Of a stretch of DNA of 64,000 nucleotides, positions 26,524 through 35,290 are shown one piece after another. The notes below the pieces were generated by a model. That model saw only the letters and a list, made by a program, of their open reading frames with translations. It searched no databases and was not told the origin of the DNA. Every line of letters begins with the position of its first letter. Positions within the stretch are counted from its first letter, which is position 1. The stretch comes from Anaerolineaceae bacterium (GTDB taxonomy: Bacteria > Chloroflexota > Anaerolineae > Anaerolineales > Anaerolineaceae): the NCBI GenBank assembly GCA_016841445.1, contig JAENZD010000002.1, positions 124,001 to 188,000 on the forward strand, read 5' to 3'. A program made the position numbers and the translations under genes.

Positions 26524-27759
26524 ATGGGTTCACGTCAAGAAGTTCAGAGGATCATCGGTACCATTATTGCTATACTGATCGGTATATGGCTGATCGGTCA
26601 GCCTGTCTTCGATCCGCAGATTAATTCTCAAATTTCGTCCTCGCCGATCTTAAGCACAAACAAGCCTTCCGAGCAAGCTGTAGAAAAAGAACTGACGGCT
26701 TTGCCACCCGCTGCTGCACCTGAGCCAACCCATTCCCAAACGGTCACGGAACTGACAAGAAATCCTCAGTCCTTGCGTCCTGAACCTGGGACTGTTTGTG
26801 GGTTTGATCCTGCAATAGTCAAATTAATGAGTGCCTTCCCGCAAGAACAATGGCTGGATTGGATTGAAATTCTCTCAGGTGAGGAACCTGTCACTATCAA
26901 TGGGGAAACTTTTACCATCTTGACTCGCTATTCAGAAAGCATGTTCAATGGTGACCCGGATGCTCGTGCTTATGAATTCATGATCAGCCAGCTTCGCCAA
27001 TGGGGGTATGTAGATAATGTGACTCTATTTGAACAGGAATTTACGCCATCTATCGGAGAGGAAACATCAATCTGGAAGAATATCATCGTCGTCATTCCCG
27101 GTTCTGACCCGGAATTAAGGCATGAACAGGTGCTGCTGACCGCACATCTGGACAGCACATCCAAGGCGAACCCCGAAGAACGTGCCCCAGGTGCAGACGA
27201 CAATGGCAGCGGGGTAGCTACCCTGTTGGAAGCCGCAAGAGTCTTTCGTGATCACACTTTTCGACGGACAATAAAGATCGTCTTTTTTACAGGTGAAGAA
27301 CAAGGCCTACACGGCAGCCAGGCATATGTTAACGAATATCGGGATGACTTAGGTGATATTTTAGGCATATTCAACACAGATATGTTTGGTTACGACGGAG
27401 ATAATGACCGCTGTTTTGAAATCCATGTCGGAAGGCTGGAAGACTCAAACCAGGTTGGCGGGTGTCTTGCGGATATCGCTGAATGGTATGCCCTTGATCT
27501 GAAATTCGACTATCTTGTATCAGAGGCTATTGGCGCATCCGATCATTCCACTTTCTGGAATGCAGGGGTCGGTGCTATCGAGGTTCTTGAGAATTTTAAT
27601 ACGCATGGTTTTCAGGGCGGCTGCAGCAGTGCTGATAAAAACCCCAATTATCATTCGGAAATGGATCTCATCAAGACGATGAATATTGATACCAGTCATT
27701 CCATTGCCAAAGCTGTGATCGCGGCTGTTGCAAGTTTTGCAGGAATTGTGGAAAATTAA
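26524..27759 (+). CDS. M28-family zinc metallopeptidase, membrane-anchored (copy 1)
   Basis: 411 residues. N-terminal anchor (IIGTIIAILIGIWLIGQPVF), low-complexity linker, then the M28 domain. Di-zinc site: His in LLTAHLDSTS, bridging Asp in PGADDNGSG, Glu-Glu in FFTGEEQGLHGSQ, Asp in IFNTDMFGYD and the late His in NYHSEMDLI. These are extracellular aminopeptidases. GAGG lies upstream of ATG 26524. It is followed 4 bases later by a paralogue, so the pair is one transcription unit. Confidence 0.9.
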   Translation: MGSRQEVQRIIGTIIAILIGIWLIGQPVFDPQINSQISSSPILSTNKPSEQAVEKELTALPPAAAPEPTHSQTVTELTRNPQSLRPEPGTVCGFDPAIVKLMSAFPQEQWLDWIEILSGEEPVTINGETFTILTRYSESMFNGDPDARAYEFMISQLRQWGYVDNVTLFEQEFTPSIGEETSIWKNIIVVIPGSDPELRHEQVLLTAHLDSTSKANPEERAPGADDNGSGVATLLEAARVFRDHTFRRTIKIVFFTGEEQGLHGSQAYVNEYRDDLGDILGIFNTDMFGYDGDNDRCFEIHVGRLEDSNQVGGCLADIAEWYALDLKFDYLVSEAIGASDHSTFWNAGVGAIEVLENFNTHGFQGGCSSADKNPNYHSEMDLIKTMNIDTSHSIAKAVIAAVASFAGIVEN

Positions 27760-27763
27760 TTCC

Positions 27764-29131
27764 ATGAACGGCGTCTACCGCATTCTTTCTATAGGCTGGG
27801 TGATGATCCAATTATTAATATCTCCTTTCCTTTCACCGCCAGCCAGTGAACAAGATCCAATAATCAGCAATATCCTTTCGGAAAGCAGCCAAACTCGCTG
27901 GCTGGATTGGATTGCAGCGCTTTCAGGTGAGGTGCCAATTCAAACGGCAGAGGGGGAAGAAAGAATCCTGTCAAGAAGCAGTTTTGTTTTATTTGAACCC
28001 AACTATTCCCCAAGTGCATTTGACTACCTTGAACAGGAATTGATTGCGTTGGGATTTCGCGAGGGGATTGATTATGAAATCCACACCTACGACTTCCCTT
28101 ATAGCGAGCGATACGCCGAACGAAATTGGATGAATATGGTTCTCACCTTCCAGGGAAGTGATCCTTTATTGAAAGATGAAAAGGTTCTGATGGTAGCCCA
28201 TCTGGACAGCACTTCAGATCAGGAAACCACGCTTGCCCCCGGGGCGGATGATAATGCCAGCGGCTCAGCCGGTTTAATGGAAGCGGCTGCAATCTTCCGC
28301 TATTACAATTTCAAACGTACGATTCACCTGGTTTGGTTTTCAGGCGAGGAACAATCCCGGCAAGGCAGTGAACACTTTGTAACGGATTATGCTGAGTGGA
28401 TCCCAGATATCAAAGCCGTCATCAACCTGGATATGTTTGCGTTCGATTGGGATAACGACCGCTGTTTTGAGATTCACACGGGTGTGCTTCCTGGTTCGCA
28501 GGAAATTGCTGAAACCTTCAAAGAGATCATCGACCTTTATAACCTCGATTTACGATTCGACCTGATAGACGATGAAAGCGCTTATATGCTTTCAGATCAC
28601 AAGCCTTTTTGGGATCAAGGTGTTGCATCCGTATTCATCTTTGAAAACGGTTTCTACCAGCCAGAGGGCGTTTGCGGGGTATCCGAACGAAATACCACTT
28701 ATCATTCCACCGCTGACACTTTAACCTATATCAACCCAGAAACCGGATTTTCAATTTTACAGGCAGCCATAGGAACTGCCTCCTTTATTGCTATGCCTGA
28801 AAGTGCATGTTTTTCCGAATCACTTTCGGTTCAGGGATTTTCCATCTTGGAGGACTATTATCTAAGCTGGGAACCCCTTGAAGGGGCTGTCTCTTATCAA
28901 ATATGGAGATTCGATGAGCAAAATTGGAATTTACTGGATCAGACAGAAGATATTTCCTGGCAGATTCCGGGTACAAGTACTGAAATATCGACCTTATTCC
29001 GCATCATTGCCCTGCCAGATGGTGGCTGCCAATCCAATCCCAATCAAATTTCATCTGCTGATTTCCTCATTTTTTCAAAAGAAATGCAACCTAACAACAA
29101 ACTCCCGGAAAAGCTTCCACTTAAACAATAA
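27764..29131 (+). CDS. M28-family zinc metallopeptidase (copy 2) with C-terminal beta domain
   Basis: About 455 residues from ATG 27764, 4 bases after the previous stop; a TTG at 27728 lies inside the upstream gene. Signal-like N-terminus (ILSIGWVMIQLLISPFL). Metal ligands match copy 1: VAHLDSTSD, PGADDNASG, WFSGEEQSRQGSE, INLDMFAFDWDNDRCFEIHTG, TYHSTADTL. Shared unusual strings (WDNDRCFEIH vs GDNDRCFEIH) show recent common descent. A fibronectin-like C-terminal extension (residues about 355-440) is absent from copy 1. Confidence 0.9.
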   Translation: MNGVYRILSIGWVMIQLLISPFLSPPASEQDPIISNILSESSQTRWLDWIAALSGEVPIQTAEGEERILSRSSFVLFEPNYSPSAFDYLEQELIALGFREGIDYEIHTYDFPYSERYAERNWMNMVLTFQGSDPLLKDEKVLMVAHLDSTSDQETTLAPGADDNASGSAGLMEAAAIFRYYNFKRTIHLVWFSGEEQSRQGSEHFVTDYAEWIPDIKAVINLDMFAFDWDNDRCFEIHTGVLPGSQEIAETFKEIIDLYNLDLRFDLIDDESAYMLSDHKPFWDQGVASVFIFENGFYQPEGVCGVSERNTTYHSTADTLTYINPETGFSILQAAIGTASFIAMPESACFSESLSVQGFSILEDYYLSWEPLEGAVSYQIWRFDEQNWNLLDQTEDISWQIPGTSTEISTLFRIIALPDGGCQSNPNQISSADFLIFSKEMQPNNKLPEKLPLKQ

Positions 29132-29137
29132 TGGGCA

Positions 29138-29623
29138 TTAAGGTGCCTCTTCATATTTTGAAGGACATTTTAACAGCAGTTCTTCTGCCATAAATAAGCC
29201 TGTTTCGTCCAGCGTACCGGTCACGATGGCTTGTGCTTCATCCTTGAGCATTTCTGGTTTTGCCCCATCATATAAGACATCTAACCGCGGGCTTTCGGGG
29301 TTATTGGCTGCTTCGTGCAGGATCATACCGGGATTTTCCTGGGCATTCAGCGTTTCCTCATCGGGGATATTAGCAATCGCAAAATGTAACCGGTCAGATG
29401 CTGAATCATAATAAATACTGTCCCCCAATACCGCACCTGAAACCCGGAGCCGTTCACCGACGTATTGGTCACCTGAAACCTGCAACTCTTCAACGGTCAT
29501 GAAGAATTCCGCGGTATTCCTGGTGGCACTGATGATCATGATTATCACCGCAATCAAAATTAATCCCCCGCCAATGATAAATTTCAAGTGGTTTTGTTTT
29601 GACCTTTGACCTGGTTCAATCAT
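29138..29623 (-). CDS. ccmE: Cytochrome c maturation heme chaperone CcmE, CxxxY type
   Basis: 161 residues: an N-terminal membrane helix (LKFIIGGGLILIAVIIMIIS), then the OB-fold with family segments GERLRVSGAVLGDSI, LDVLYDGAKPEMLKDEAQAIVTGTLDETGLFMAEELLLK. Where most CcmE proteins have the heme-binding His (LAKHDENY), this one has Cys153 and Tyr157 in CPSKY. This is the CxxxY motif known from archaeal and Desulfovibrio CcmE (System I*). It lies about 17 kb from ccmABCD and is transcribed alone, convergent with the M28 pair. An insertion (about 85-110) in the fold is longer than in E. coli CcmE. Confidence 0.88.
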   Translation of the reverse strand: MIEPGQRSKQNHLKFIIGGGLILIAVIIMIISATRNTAEFFMTVEELQVSGDQYVGERLRVSGAVLGDSIYYDSASDRLHFAIANIPDEETLNAQENPGMILHEAANNPESPRLDVLYDGAKPEMLKDEAQAIVTGTLDETGLFMAEELLLKCPSKYEEAP

Positions 29624-29814
29624 AATTGAAAGTGCTTCCTCATACCATTATTTAATATGTATTATTATATCGGTTGAAACAAGGAATAGGGAAATCCCTC
29701 TTAATCCTATTTCGGTTATTCATCATCAGTTTTATTTGCTTGTTGAAAATGCATGATTCAGGATCGTACTCATATGGTATATTTTAACCATTCTTAATGC
29801 AATCGGGAGTGTTT

Positions 29815-30450
29815 ATGTACATAGCAATCGAGGGCGTGATCGGTGTGGGAAAAACAACCCTGGCTCGTCTCCTGCAGCCATCCTATAAAGCAGAAGTTCT
29901 GCTGGAAATTTTTGAAGAAAACCCTTTTTTGAGTGATTTCTACAGTGACAGAGAACGGTATGCATTCCAAACACAGATATTCTTTTTGCTCAGCCGCTAT
30001 CATCAGCAGCGGCGCGGCGTCAGGGACTCGCTTCAAATCAATCCATGGCTGCTTTCCGATTACACCTTTGAAAAAGACCGGCTGTTTGCGGAAGTAAACC
30101 TGGGGGGGGATGAGTTAGAAATGTACTACAAAGTTCATGAAGCCCTGGCAGAAAAAATCGCCAAACCAGACCTGGTGGTGTACCTGCGTGCTGATACAGA
30201 CGTCCTCATGCAGCGGATCGCCCAGCGCGACCGTCCTTACGAACGCCGGATGGATAGCCAGTATATTGATACCCTGAATAAAACTTATGACTCAAGATTT
30301 GCGGGACGATCAGACTATAACGTGCTCATTATTAACACCAATGATCTTGATTTTGTGAGACGCAAAGAAGACCTGGAACATGTTGACCAATCAATCCGGC
30401 GAACGCTTAAATTGACACCGTTCCAGGAAAGCCTTCCGATTGATTTATAG
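29815..30450 (+). CDS. Deoxynucleoside kinase family protein
   Basis: About 211 residues from ATG 29815 (GGGAG upstream; the ATG at 29797 lacks a site). The P-loop GVIGVGKTT follows MYIAIE. FQTQIFFLLSRYHQQ and DYTFEKDRLFAEVNL carry the base- and magnesium-binding residues, and the lid has QRIAQRDRPYERRMDSQYIDTLNKTYD. It phosphorylates deoxyadenosine or deoxyguanosine (dAK/dGK type) in nucleoside salvage. It is followed 22 bases later by a nucleotidyltransferase-fold protein. Confidence 0.9.
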   Translation: MYIAIEGVIGVGKTTLARLLQPSYKAEVLLEIFEENPFLSDFYSDRERYAFQTQIFFLLSRYHQQRRGVRDSLQINPWLLSDYTFEKDRLFAEVNLGGDELEMYYKVHEALAEKIAKPDLVVYLRADTDVLMQRIAQRDRPYERRMDSQYIDTLNKTYDSRFAGRSDYNVLIINTNDLDFVRRKEDLEHVDQSIRRTLKLTPFQESLPIDL

Positions 30451-30472
30451 TTAAGATTTGAGGGGTGTAAGT

Positions 30473-31480
30473 ATGCGAATAACAAAAGAACTGCTCCATA
30501 AATACGCCCAGGAAACGGTGAAAAACCGCATAAGGCGCGAACCTGACCTGCATGCTGCTTACGTCACCGGTTCCCTGCTGAGAGATGAGCCATTACTGGG
30601 TGGAACGACAGATATCGACCTGGTTTTTATCCATAAATATCAAGTACCTGTGGAACGAGAAATTGCTCCCCTTACACAGGAAATATCGCTGGATATCTTT
30701 CATACTGTAAAAGATGATTACAATCAACACCGTCAGCTCCGCCAGGATCCCTGGTTAGGCTATCCGCTGACACATTACCATATCCTTTTATTTGACACCG
30801 ACCACTGGCTGGAATTTATCCAGGCATCTATCAACGCGGAGTTTCATCGACCTGATAATGTTTTAGCCAGAGTGAACGGGCTACTAAACAAAGCCCGCGA
30901 AAACTGGTTTTCGTTAATTCAGTCTCCTCCATTGAGCCATCCTGAGTGGCTGCATCAATATCTCTCAACTTTAACCCTGGCAGCGAACGCTGTGATTGGT
31001 TTGATTGCCCCACCACTAACCACCCGCCGTTTCATGATGGATTTAGAAGGGCAGACCTCAGCTCTTGGTGCGCCAAGTCTTTATTTAGGTGTTAAGCATC
31101 TGATTGGGCTATCAGAGGAGCTATCCTACCAATTCAATGATTGGCTCTCATCTCTTGAAAAAGATTTTGATCACCTCTTAAAGTATCCTGAAGCACCTGT
31201 TCATTTATCACCCTGCCGGAAAGATTATTACCTCAAAGCAATCCAATCCCTGGCAGAAAGCGGCAAGCCGGAACATGCAATGTGGCCATTATTACGAACC
31301 TGGCTTGATATTCAACTGGCTTCACCCAAGCCCGCTCCCTCTTGGGACGATTTTAATCTCCTTTTGGATTCACTTCACCTGGCGGAGCAGGATGCAGCCC
31401 AAAAGACTGAAGCATTGGACGCTTATCTCGACAACATAGAAATATTGGTAGAAGATTGGACTGAAAATTACGGTACGTAG
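30473..31480 (+). CDS. Nucleotidyltransferase-fold protein
   Basis: About 335 residues from ATG 30473 (GAGGGG upstream). The N-terminal domain has the polymerase-beta-like motif: YVTGSLLRDEPLLGGTTDIDLVFI gives GS-x(n)-DxD, with a third acidic residue in EISLDIF. The helical C-terminal half is unrecognised and may select the substrate. Cotranscription with the deoxynucleoside kinase hints at nucleotide metabolism. Otherwise function is unknown. It borders the putative oriC gap. Confidence 0.65.
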   Translation: MRITKELLHKYAQETVKNRIRREPDLHAAYVTGSLLRDEPLLGGTTDIDLVFIHKYQVPVEREIAPLTQEISLDIFHTVKDDYNQHRQLRQDPWLGYPLTHYHILLFDTDHWLEFIQASINAEFHRPDNVLARVNGLLNKARENWFSLIQSPPLSHPEWLHQYLSTLTLAANAVIGLIAPPLTTRRFMMDLEGQTSALGAPSLYLGVKHLIGLSEELSYQFNDWLSSLEKDFDHLLKYPEAPVHLSPCRKDYYLKAIQSLAESGKPEHAMWPLLRTWLDIQLASPKPAPSWDDFNLLLDSLHLAEQDAAQKTEALDAYLDNIEILVEDWTENYGT

Positions 31481-31988
31481 AGAAAAATTTATCAAAGACA
31501 ATCCCAATGCAAAACCATTTTCTAGCCAAAAACTGTGGATAACCAGCCATTTTCTGTGGATAACTTATACGAAATGTGGATAACTCACATTTTTATCTGA
31601 ATAAGTTATAGCCAATCTTTGGATTATTTTGGAGAAATCCAGCCATTTAATTTGGTAAAAACATAATGACCCTTTTAACCCAATTTACTCAACAGGGTTT
31701 TCACAACCTGGTGTGGAGAAATTTACGAGGTTGAATACCAAAAATAACTGACCTATTATTCGAATGCCCCTAGATATAGCGATAAAAACCTCAATAAATA
31801 TCAAAACGCGTTGGTTATCCACTTTTCAACAGCCCCTACTACGAATACTATTTAAATATTAAAAACATAAATTGTGGATATGAGATTATCTTATTCCATT
31901 CTCAATAACACAAATGTAACCTTTTTTTGATTCCTTCATCCAAATAATAAAGAAAATTAAATAAGATTTTGGAGGAGTATTTTTAATT
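31481..31988. other. Candidate chromosomal replication origin (oriC)
   Basis: A 508-base non-coding, AT-rich gap. It contains three perfect or near-perfect DnaA boxes in one orientation (TGTGGATAA at 31534, 31555 and 31575), a further TTATCCACT on the other strand (31815-31823), TGTGGATAT (31873-31881) and TGTGGAGAA (31712-31720). Very AT-rich blocks (31840-31872 and 31930-31970) could unwind. Two parS sites 6 kb away, and dnaN 9 kb away, support an origin neighbourhood. A DnaA-titration or DnaA-regulated site is the main alternative. Confidence 0.6.
31534..31583 (-). promoter_or_regulatory. Phased cluster of three DnaA boxes
   Basis: TGTGGATAA (minus-strand TTATCCACA) occurs at 31534-31542, 31555-31563 and 31575-31583. 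The 21- and 20-base spacing puts all three on the same face of the helix. Confidence 0.8.
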
Positions 31989-32399
31989 ATGGATATGATT
32001 ATTGATTTCCCAGGTGGTGCACGAGTTGACGCACATTATGGCCCATACACGATCATGACAGACCAACCGCCTGCTGGTGGCGGTAGAGCTGAAGCCCCAA
32101 CACCTTTTGCCCTCTTCCTGGCATCAATGGGGACCTGTGCTGGCATATATGTCCTTGGTTTTTGCCAGCAGCGAAACCTGCCCACCGAGGGAATCCAAAT
32201 TGTTCAGCGGATGCACCGGTCATTTGAAACGGGATTGATCGGCCAGGTCGATCTTGAAATTCAAGTTCCACCGACATTCCCTGAAAAATATAAAGATTCA
32301 TTGATCCGGTCAGCCCAATTATGTGCCGTAAAGAAACATCTTGAAACGCCTCCCCATTTTGAAATTACAACAAAGGTTGTTGAAACAAATTTAGCTTAG
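31989..32399 (+). CDS. OsmC/Ohr-family protein
   Basis: 136 residues. Start MDMIIDFPGGARVDAHYGPYTIMTDQP. The two redox cysteines are in LASMGTCAGIYVLGFC and the later SAQLCAVKKHLETPP. OsmC-like proteins reduce organic peroxides or act in thiol metabolism; this one resembles the YhfA-like branch. GGAGGAG (31971-31977) is at normal distance. It directly follows the oriC candidate and has its own terminator. Confidence 0.85.
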   Translation: MDMIIDFPGGARVDAHYGPYTIMTDQPPAGGGRAEAPTPFALFLASMGTCAGIYVLGFCQQRNLPTEGIQIVQRMHRSFETGLIGQVDLEIQVPPTFPEKYKDSLIRSAQLCAVKKHLETPPHFEITTKVVETNLA

Positions 32400-32429
32400 T
32401 TAGTTCGCCATCATCAACACACTTAGATC

Positions 32430-32470
32430 AGCACACCATTATTTATGGCTAAAGAAGGTGTGCTGTTTTA
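32430..32470 (+). terminator. Intrinsic terminator after the OsmC gene
   Basis: AGCACACC (32430-32437) / GGTGTGCT (32457-32464) with an 19-base loop, then GTTTTATTTT. Confidence 0.8.
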
Positions 32471-32582
32471 TTTTAATAAACAAAGTCCGAAGGTATAATT
32501 TCGGAATAGGTCTCAAGCGACCAGGCATCTCTTGACCTGAGAAGTCAATCTGAGCGTGGCGATCTCAAAGAAAGGTTTGAAA

Positions 32583-33164
32583 ATGATGGATGTAGTTTCA
32601 GCAATTCAACAGCGGCAGAGTATTCGTAAATTCAAAGAAGATATGATTCCCCAGGAACTGCTGGATAAGATCCTTGAATCTGCCACATTGGCGCCCTCCG
32701 GGAAAAATAAACAGCCCTGGAAGTTTTACATCGTTCGCGGTGAAAAGCGGGCAGTAATGGTTGCGGAAATGAAAAAAGGAATGCGCCGTTTGGATGAATT
32801 AGGTGTCAAAACCGGTAGCGCCCGGTACACCCTCAGGGTACTGGAACAAGCACCGGTGACAATCTTTGTTTTCAATCCAACCAGCAAACATCCCCTTAAA
32901 AAGAGGGACACGCTCGAGGTTTATCAGGATCTCGTTGATATTCAAGCCATCGGTGCTGCTATCCAAAACATGTGCCTGACAGCGGTCTCATTAGGCTTGG
33001 GGTCGTTATGGATATGTGATGTGTTCTTTGGCTATGAAGAATTATGTGAATGGTTGGGTGAAAAGGGGGAGATGGTTGCCGCATTGTCTTTGGGGTATCC
33101 GGACCATTCGCCAGTAAAACGTCCTAGAAAACCGGTTTCTGATATCTCTGAATATATTGAGTAA
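32583..33164 (+). CDS. Nitroreductase-family flavoprotein
   Basis: About 193 residues from ATG 32583 with AAAGG upstream; a GTG at 32556 is in frame but lacks a site. FMN-binding motifs: QRQSIRKFKEDMIPQELLDKILESATLAPSGKNKQPWKFYIV, then DIQAIGAAIQNMCLTAVSLGLGSLWICD and LSLGYPDHSPVKRPRKPVSD. These NAD(P)H-dependent enzymes reduce nitro compounds, quinones or flavins. The true substrate is unknown. Confidence 0.9.
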   Translation: MMDVVSAIQQRQSIRKFKEDMIPQELLDKILESATLAPSGKNKQPWKFYIVRGEKRAVMVAEMKKGMRRLDELGVKTGSARYTLRVLEQAPVTIFVFNPTSKHPLKKRDTLEVYQDLVDIQAIGAAIQNMCLTAVSLGLGSLWICDVFFGYEELCEWLGEKGEMVAALSLGYPDHSPVKRPRKPVSDISEYIE

Positions 33165-33231
33165 CGCCTCAAATTTCAATGCGATAAAATGAGCTTCTTA
33201 CAAAAACAAAAAATTTAGAAACTTAAATTAG

Positions 33232-33259
33232 TTGACTTTATTATACCGAACGGTATAAT
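33232..33259 (+). promoter_or_regulatory. Promoter with overlapping TetR-type operator
   Basis: -35 TTGACT (33232-33237), 16-base spacer, -10 TATAAT (33254-33259). A perfect palindrome with 9-bp arms, ATTATACCGAACGGTATAAT (33240-33259), covers the spacer and the -10 box. Its 10-base core ACCG-N2-CGGT is a common TetR-family operator form. The ATG of the regulator begins 7 bases after the -10 box, so the mRNA should be leaderless. Confidence 0.8.
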
Positions 33260-33265
33260 GGGTTA

Positions 33266-33832
33266 ATGAATAATCAAGATGTATTGATGGATTGTGCCCT
33301 GACGCTCTTCAGCCAGCGTGGTTATGATGCTGTAGGAGTCCAGGAAATTGTTGAAACAGCGGGGGTTACAAAGCCCACACTTTATCATTATTTTGATAGT
33401 AAGCGGGGTCTTTTAGATGCTCTTTTACGTCGTGAAGCATCACAGCTTTTAGCAGCAATTAAGAAGGCATCAATTTACGAGGGCAATTTGGTGCTGACGC
33501 TTGAAAAAACATGCAAAGCCTATTTTGCGTTCGCTTCGCAGCACACTAATTTTTATCAAATGCATTTATCGATGTATTTCTCTCCCCCAAAAAGTGAAGC
33601 TAATCTGGCGATCCGTCCTTATGGGAAGGAACAATTCAAAATTTTATCGAGCCTCTTCATCCAGGCAGCTGAAGATCATGGAAACTTAAGGGGCCGACAT
33701 GACCGGTACGCCGCTGGATTTCTCGGGTCTATCAATGCCATGATCGGTTTATATCTGAATAATAAGTTCGAATTATCAGATGAAGTTGTATTTAATACGG
33801 TTCATCAATTTATGCATGGCATATTTAGTTGA
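33266..33832 (+). CDS. TetR-family transcriptional repressor, probably leaderless and autoregulated
   Basis: 188 residues. N-terminal helix-turn-helix: MDCALTLFSQRGYDAVGVQEIVETAGVTKPTLYHYFDSKRGLLDALL. The C-terminal ligand domain (helices to about 188) is not assignable to a ligand class. No Shine-Dalgarno precedes the ATG. The -10 box ends 6 bases before it, and the palindromic operator overlaps the promoter, so the protein most likely represses itself and perhaps the GH13 gene 53 bases downstream. Confidence 0.88.
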   Translation: MNNQDVLMDCALTLFSQRGYDAVGVQEIVETAGVTKPTLYHYFDSKRGLLDALLRREASQLLAAIKKASIYEGNLVLTLEKTCKAYFAFASQHTNFYQMHLSMYFSPPKSEANLAIRPYGKEQFKILSSLFIQAAEDHGNLRGRHDRYAAGFLGSINAMIGLYLNNKFELSDEVVFNTVHQFMHGIFS

Positions 33833-33885
33833 GGTTCCATGCAAAAGAGGGACATCGGCGAGACAACCATAGGAAATCAAATAGC

Positions 33886-35244
33886 ATGACTGTATGCTGG
33901 GCACGGGACGCATTTTTCTACCATATATATCCCCTGGGGTTATGTGGGGCACCATTTCGCAATGATTTTTCAGGACCCATTAATCACCGGTTGGATTCTC
34001 TTCTCACGTGGGTGGATCATATCCAATCAATGGGAGTCAATGCCGTTTATCTCGGCCCCGTATTCCAATCTTCCAGCCACGGCTATGATACCGTTGATTA
34101 TTATCGTGTGGATCAGCGGTTGGGTGATCAAGAGACATTGGCTCGACTGTCCAGAGCTTTTCATGAGCGTGGCATCCGACTGGTGCTGGATGCTGTTTTC
34201 AATCATGTGGGACGGGACTTTTGGGCATTCCAGGATGTGTTGAAACACGGCAAGAATTCGGCTTACAGGGATTGGTTTGCAAATTTGAACTTTGATGGAC
34301 AAAGTCCCCTCGGCGACCCGTTTCAGTACGAAAGCTGGGAGGGGCATTACAGTCTGGTCAAATTAAATCTCTTAAATGCGGACGTCAGAAAACACCTTTT
34401 TGATGTCGTACGCATGTGGATGGACACCTTTGAGATTGATGGGCTGCGTTTGGATGCTGCAGATTGCGTGGATATGGATTTCATGAAAGCGCTCCATGAT
34501 GACACAAAACAGCGAAAAACTGATTTTTGGTTGATGGGTGAGGTTGTTCATGGAGACTATCGAGAATGGGCTAACCCCCAAGCGCTTGATTCCGTTACCA
34601 ATTATGAAGGTTATAAAGGTTTGTATTCCAGCTTGAATGATGCCAACTACCATGAAATTGCTTACAGCTTGACGCGTCAATTTGGGGCAGGTGGTTTATA
34701 TCAGAACCTGGCTCTGTATAATTTTGTGGATAATCATGATGTAACACGGATTGCCAGTCAATTGAAAGATCCTTCTCATTTATATCCACTGCATATTTTG
34801 CTTTTTACGATGCCGGGTATTCCATCGATATATTATGGCAGTGAGTGGGGAATCCTGGGCGAGAAAAACCGCCGATCCGATGAGGTTTTACGTCCAGTAC
34901 TGGACCTTTGGGAAATGCAGTCAAAAGCCCCGCATCCAAATCTCGTCCCGGTAATCCGGCGTTTAGCGATGATGAGGCAGCAGATAGGTGCATTGCGTTA
35001 CGGCAGCTACCAAACTATCCTTATATCCAATAAGCAGATGGCATTTCTCAGGCAATTCGCAGATGAACAAGCCCTGGTGATATTGAATAGTGATGCAAAG
35101 CCTGTAACCCTCGATATTAATTTGCCATTTTCAACCACCAGGTTCAAGGATGTGCTAAACGATCAGGGGACATTTCCTCTACAAAATGGGCGTTTGAAAA
35201 TTGACCTGCCGCCAACCTGGGGAAGAATTTTAATCCCAGCTTAG
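33886..35244 (+). CDS. GH13 alpha-amylase-family glycosidase
   Basis: About 452 residues from ATG 33886. A TTG at 33829 overlapping the tetR stop is in frame but the extra 19 residues do not look like the family. The four GH13 regions are present: DAVFNHVG, GLRLDAADCVD (nucleophile Asp), WLMGEVVHGD (acid/base Glu), NFVDNHDVTRI. No signal peptide is seen, so it acts in the cytosol, perhaps on maltodextrins or trehalose-like sugars. It probably shares the tetR promoter. Confidence 0.9.
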   Translation: MTVCWARDAFFYHIYPLGLCGAPFRNDFSGPINHRLDSLLTWVDHIQSMGVNAVYLGPVFQSSSHGYDTVDYYRVDQRLGDQETLARLSRAFHERGIRLVLDAVFNHVGRDFWAFQDVLKHGKNSAYRDWFANLNFDGQSPLGDPFQYESWEGHYSLVKLNLLNADVRKHLFDVVRMWMDTFEIDGLRLDAADCVDMDFMKALHDDTKQRKTDFWLMGEVVHGDYREWANPQALDSVTNYEGYKGLYSSLNDANYHEIAYSLTRQFGAGGLYQNLALYNFVDNHDVTRIASQLKDPSHLYPLHILLFTMPGIPSIYYGSEWGILGEKNRRSDEVLRPVLDLWEMQSKAPHPNLVPVIRRLAMMRQQIGALRYGSYQTILISNKQMAFLRQFADEQALVILNSDAKPVTLDINLPFSTTRFKDVLNDQGTFPLQNGRLKIDLPPTWGRILIPA

Positions 35245-35290
35245 TCTACTGATTTAAAATTAAAGGGGAAATTACATTATTCAAACGGTG

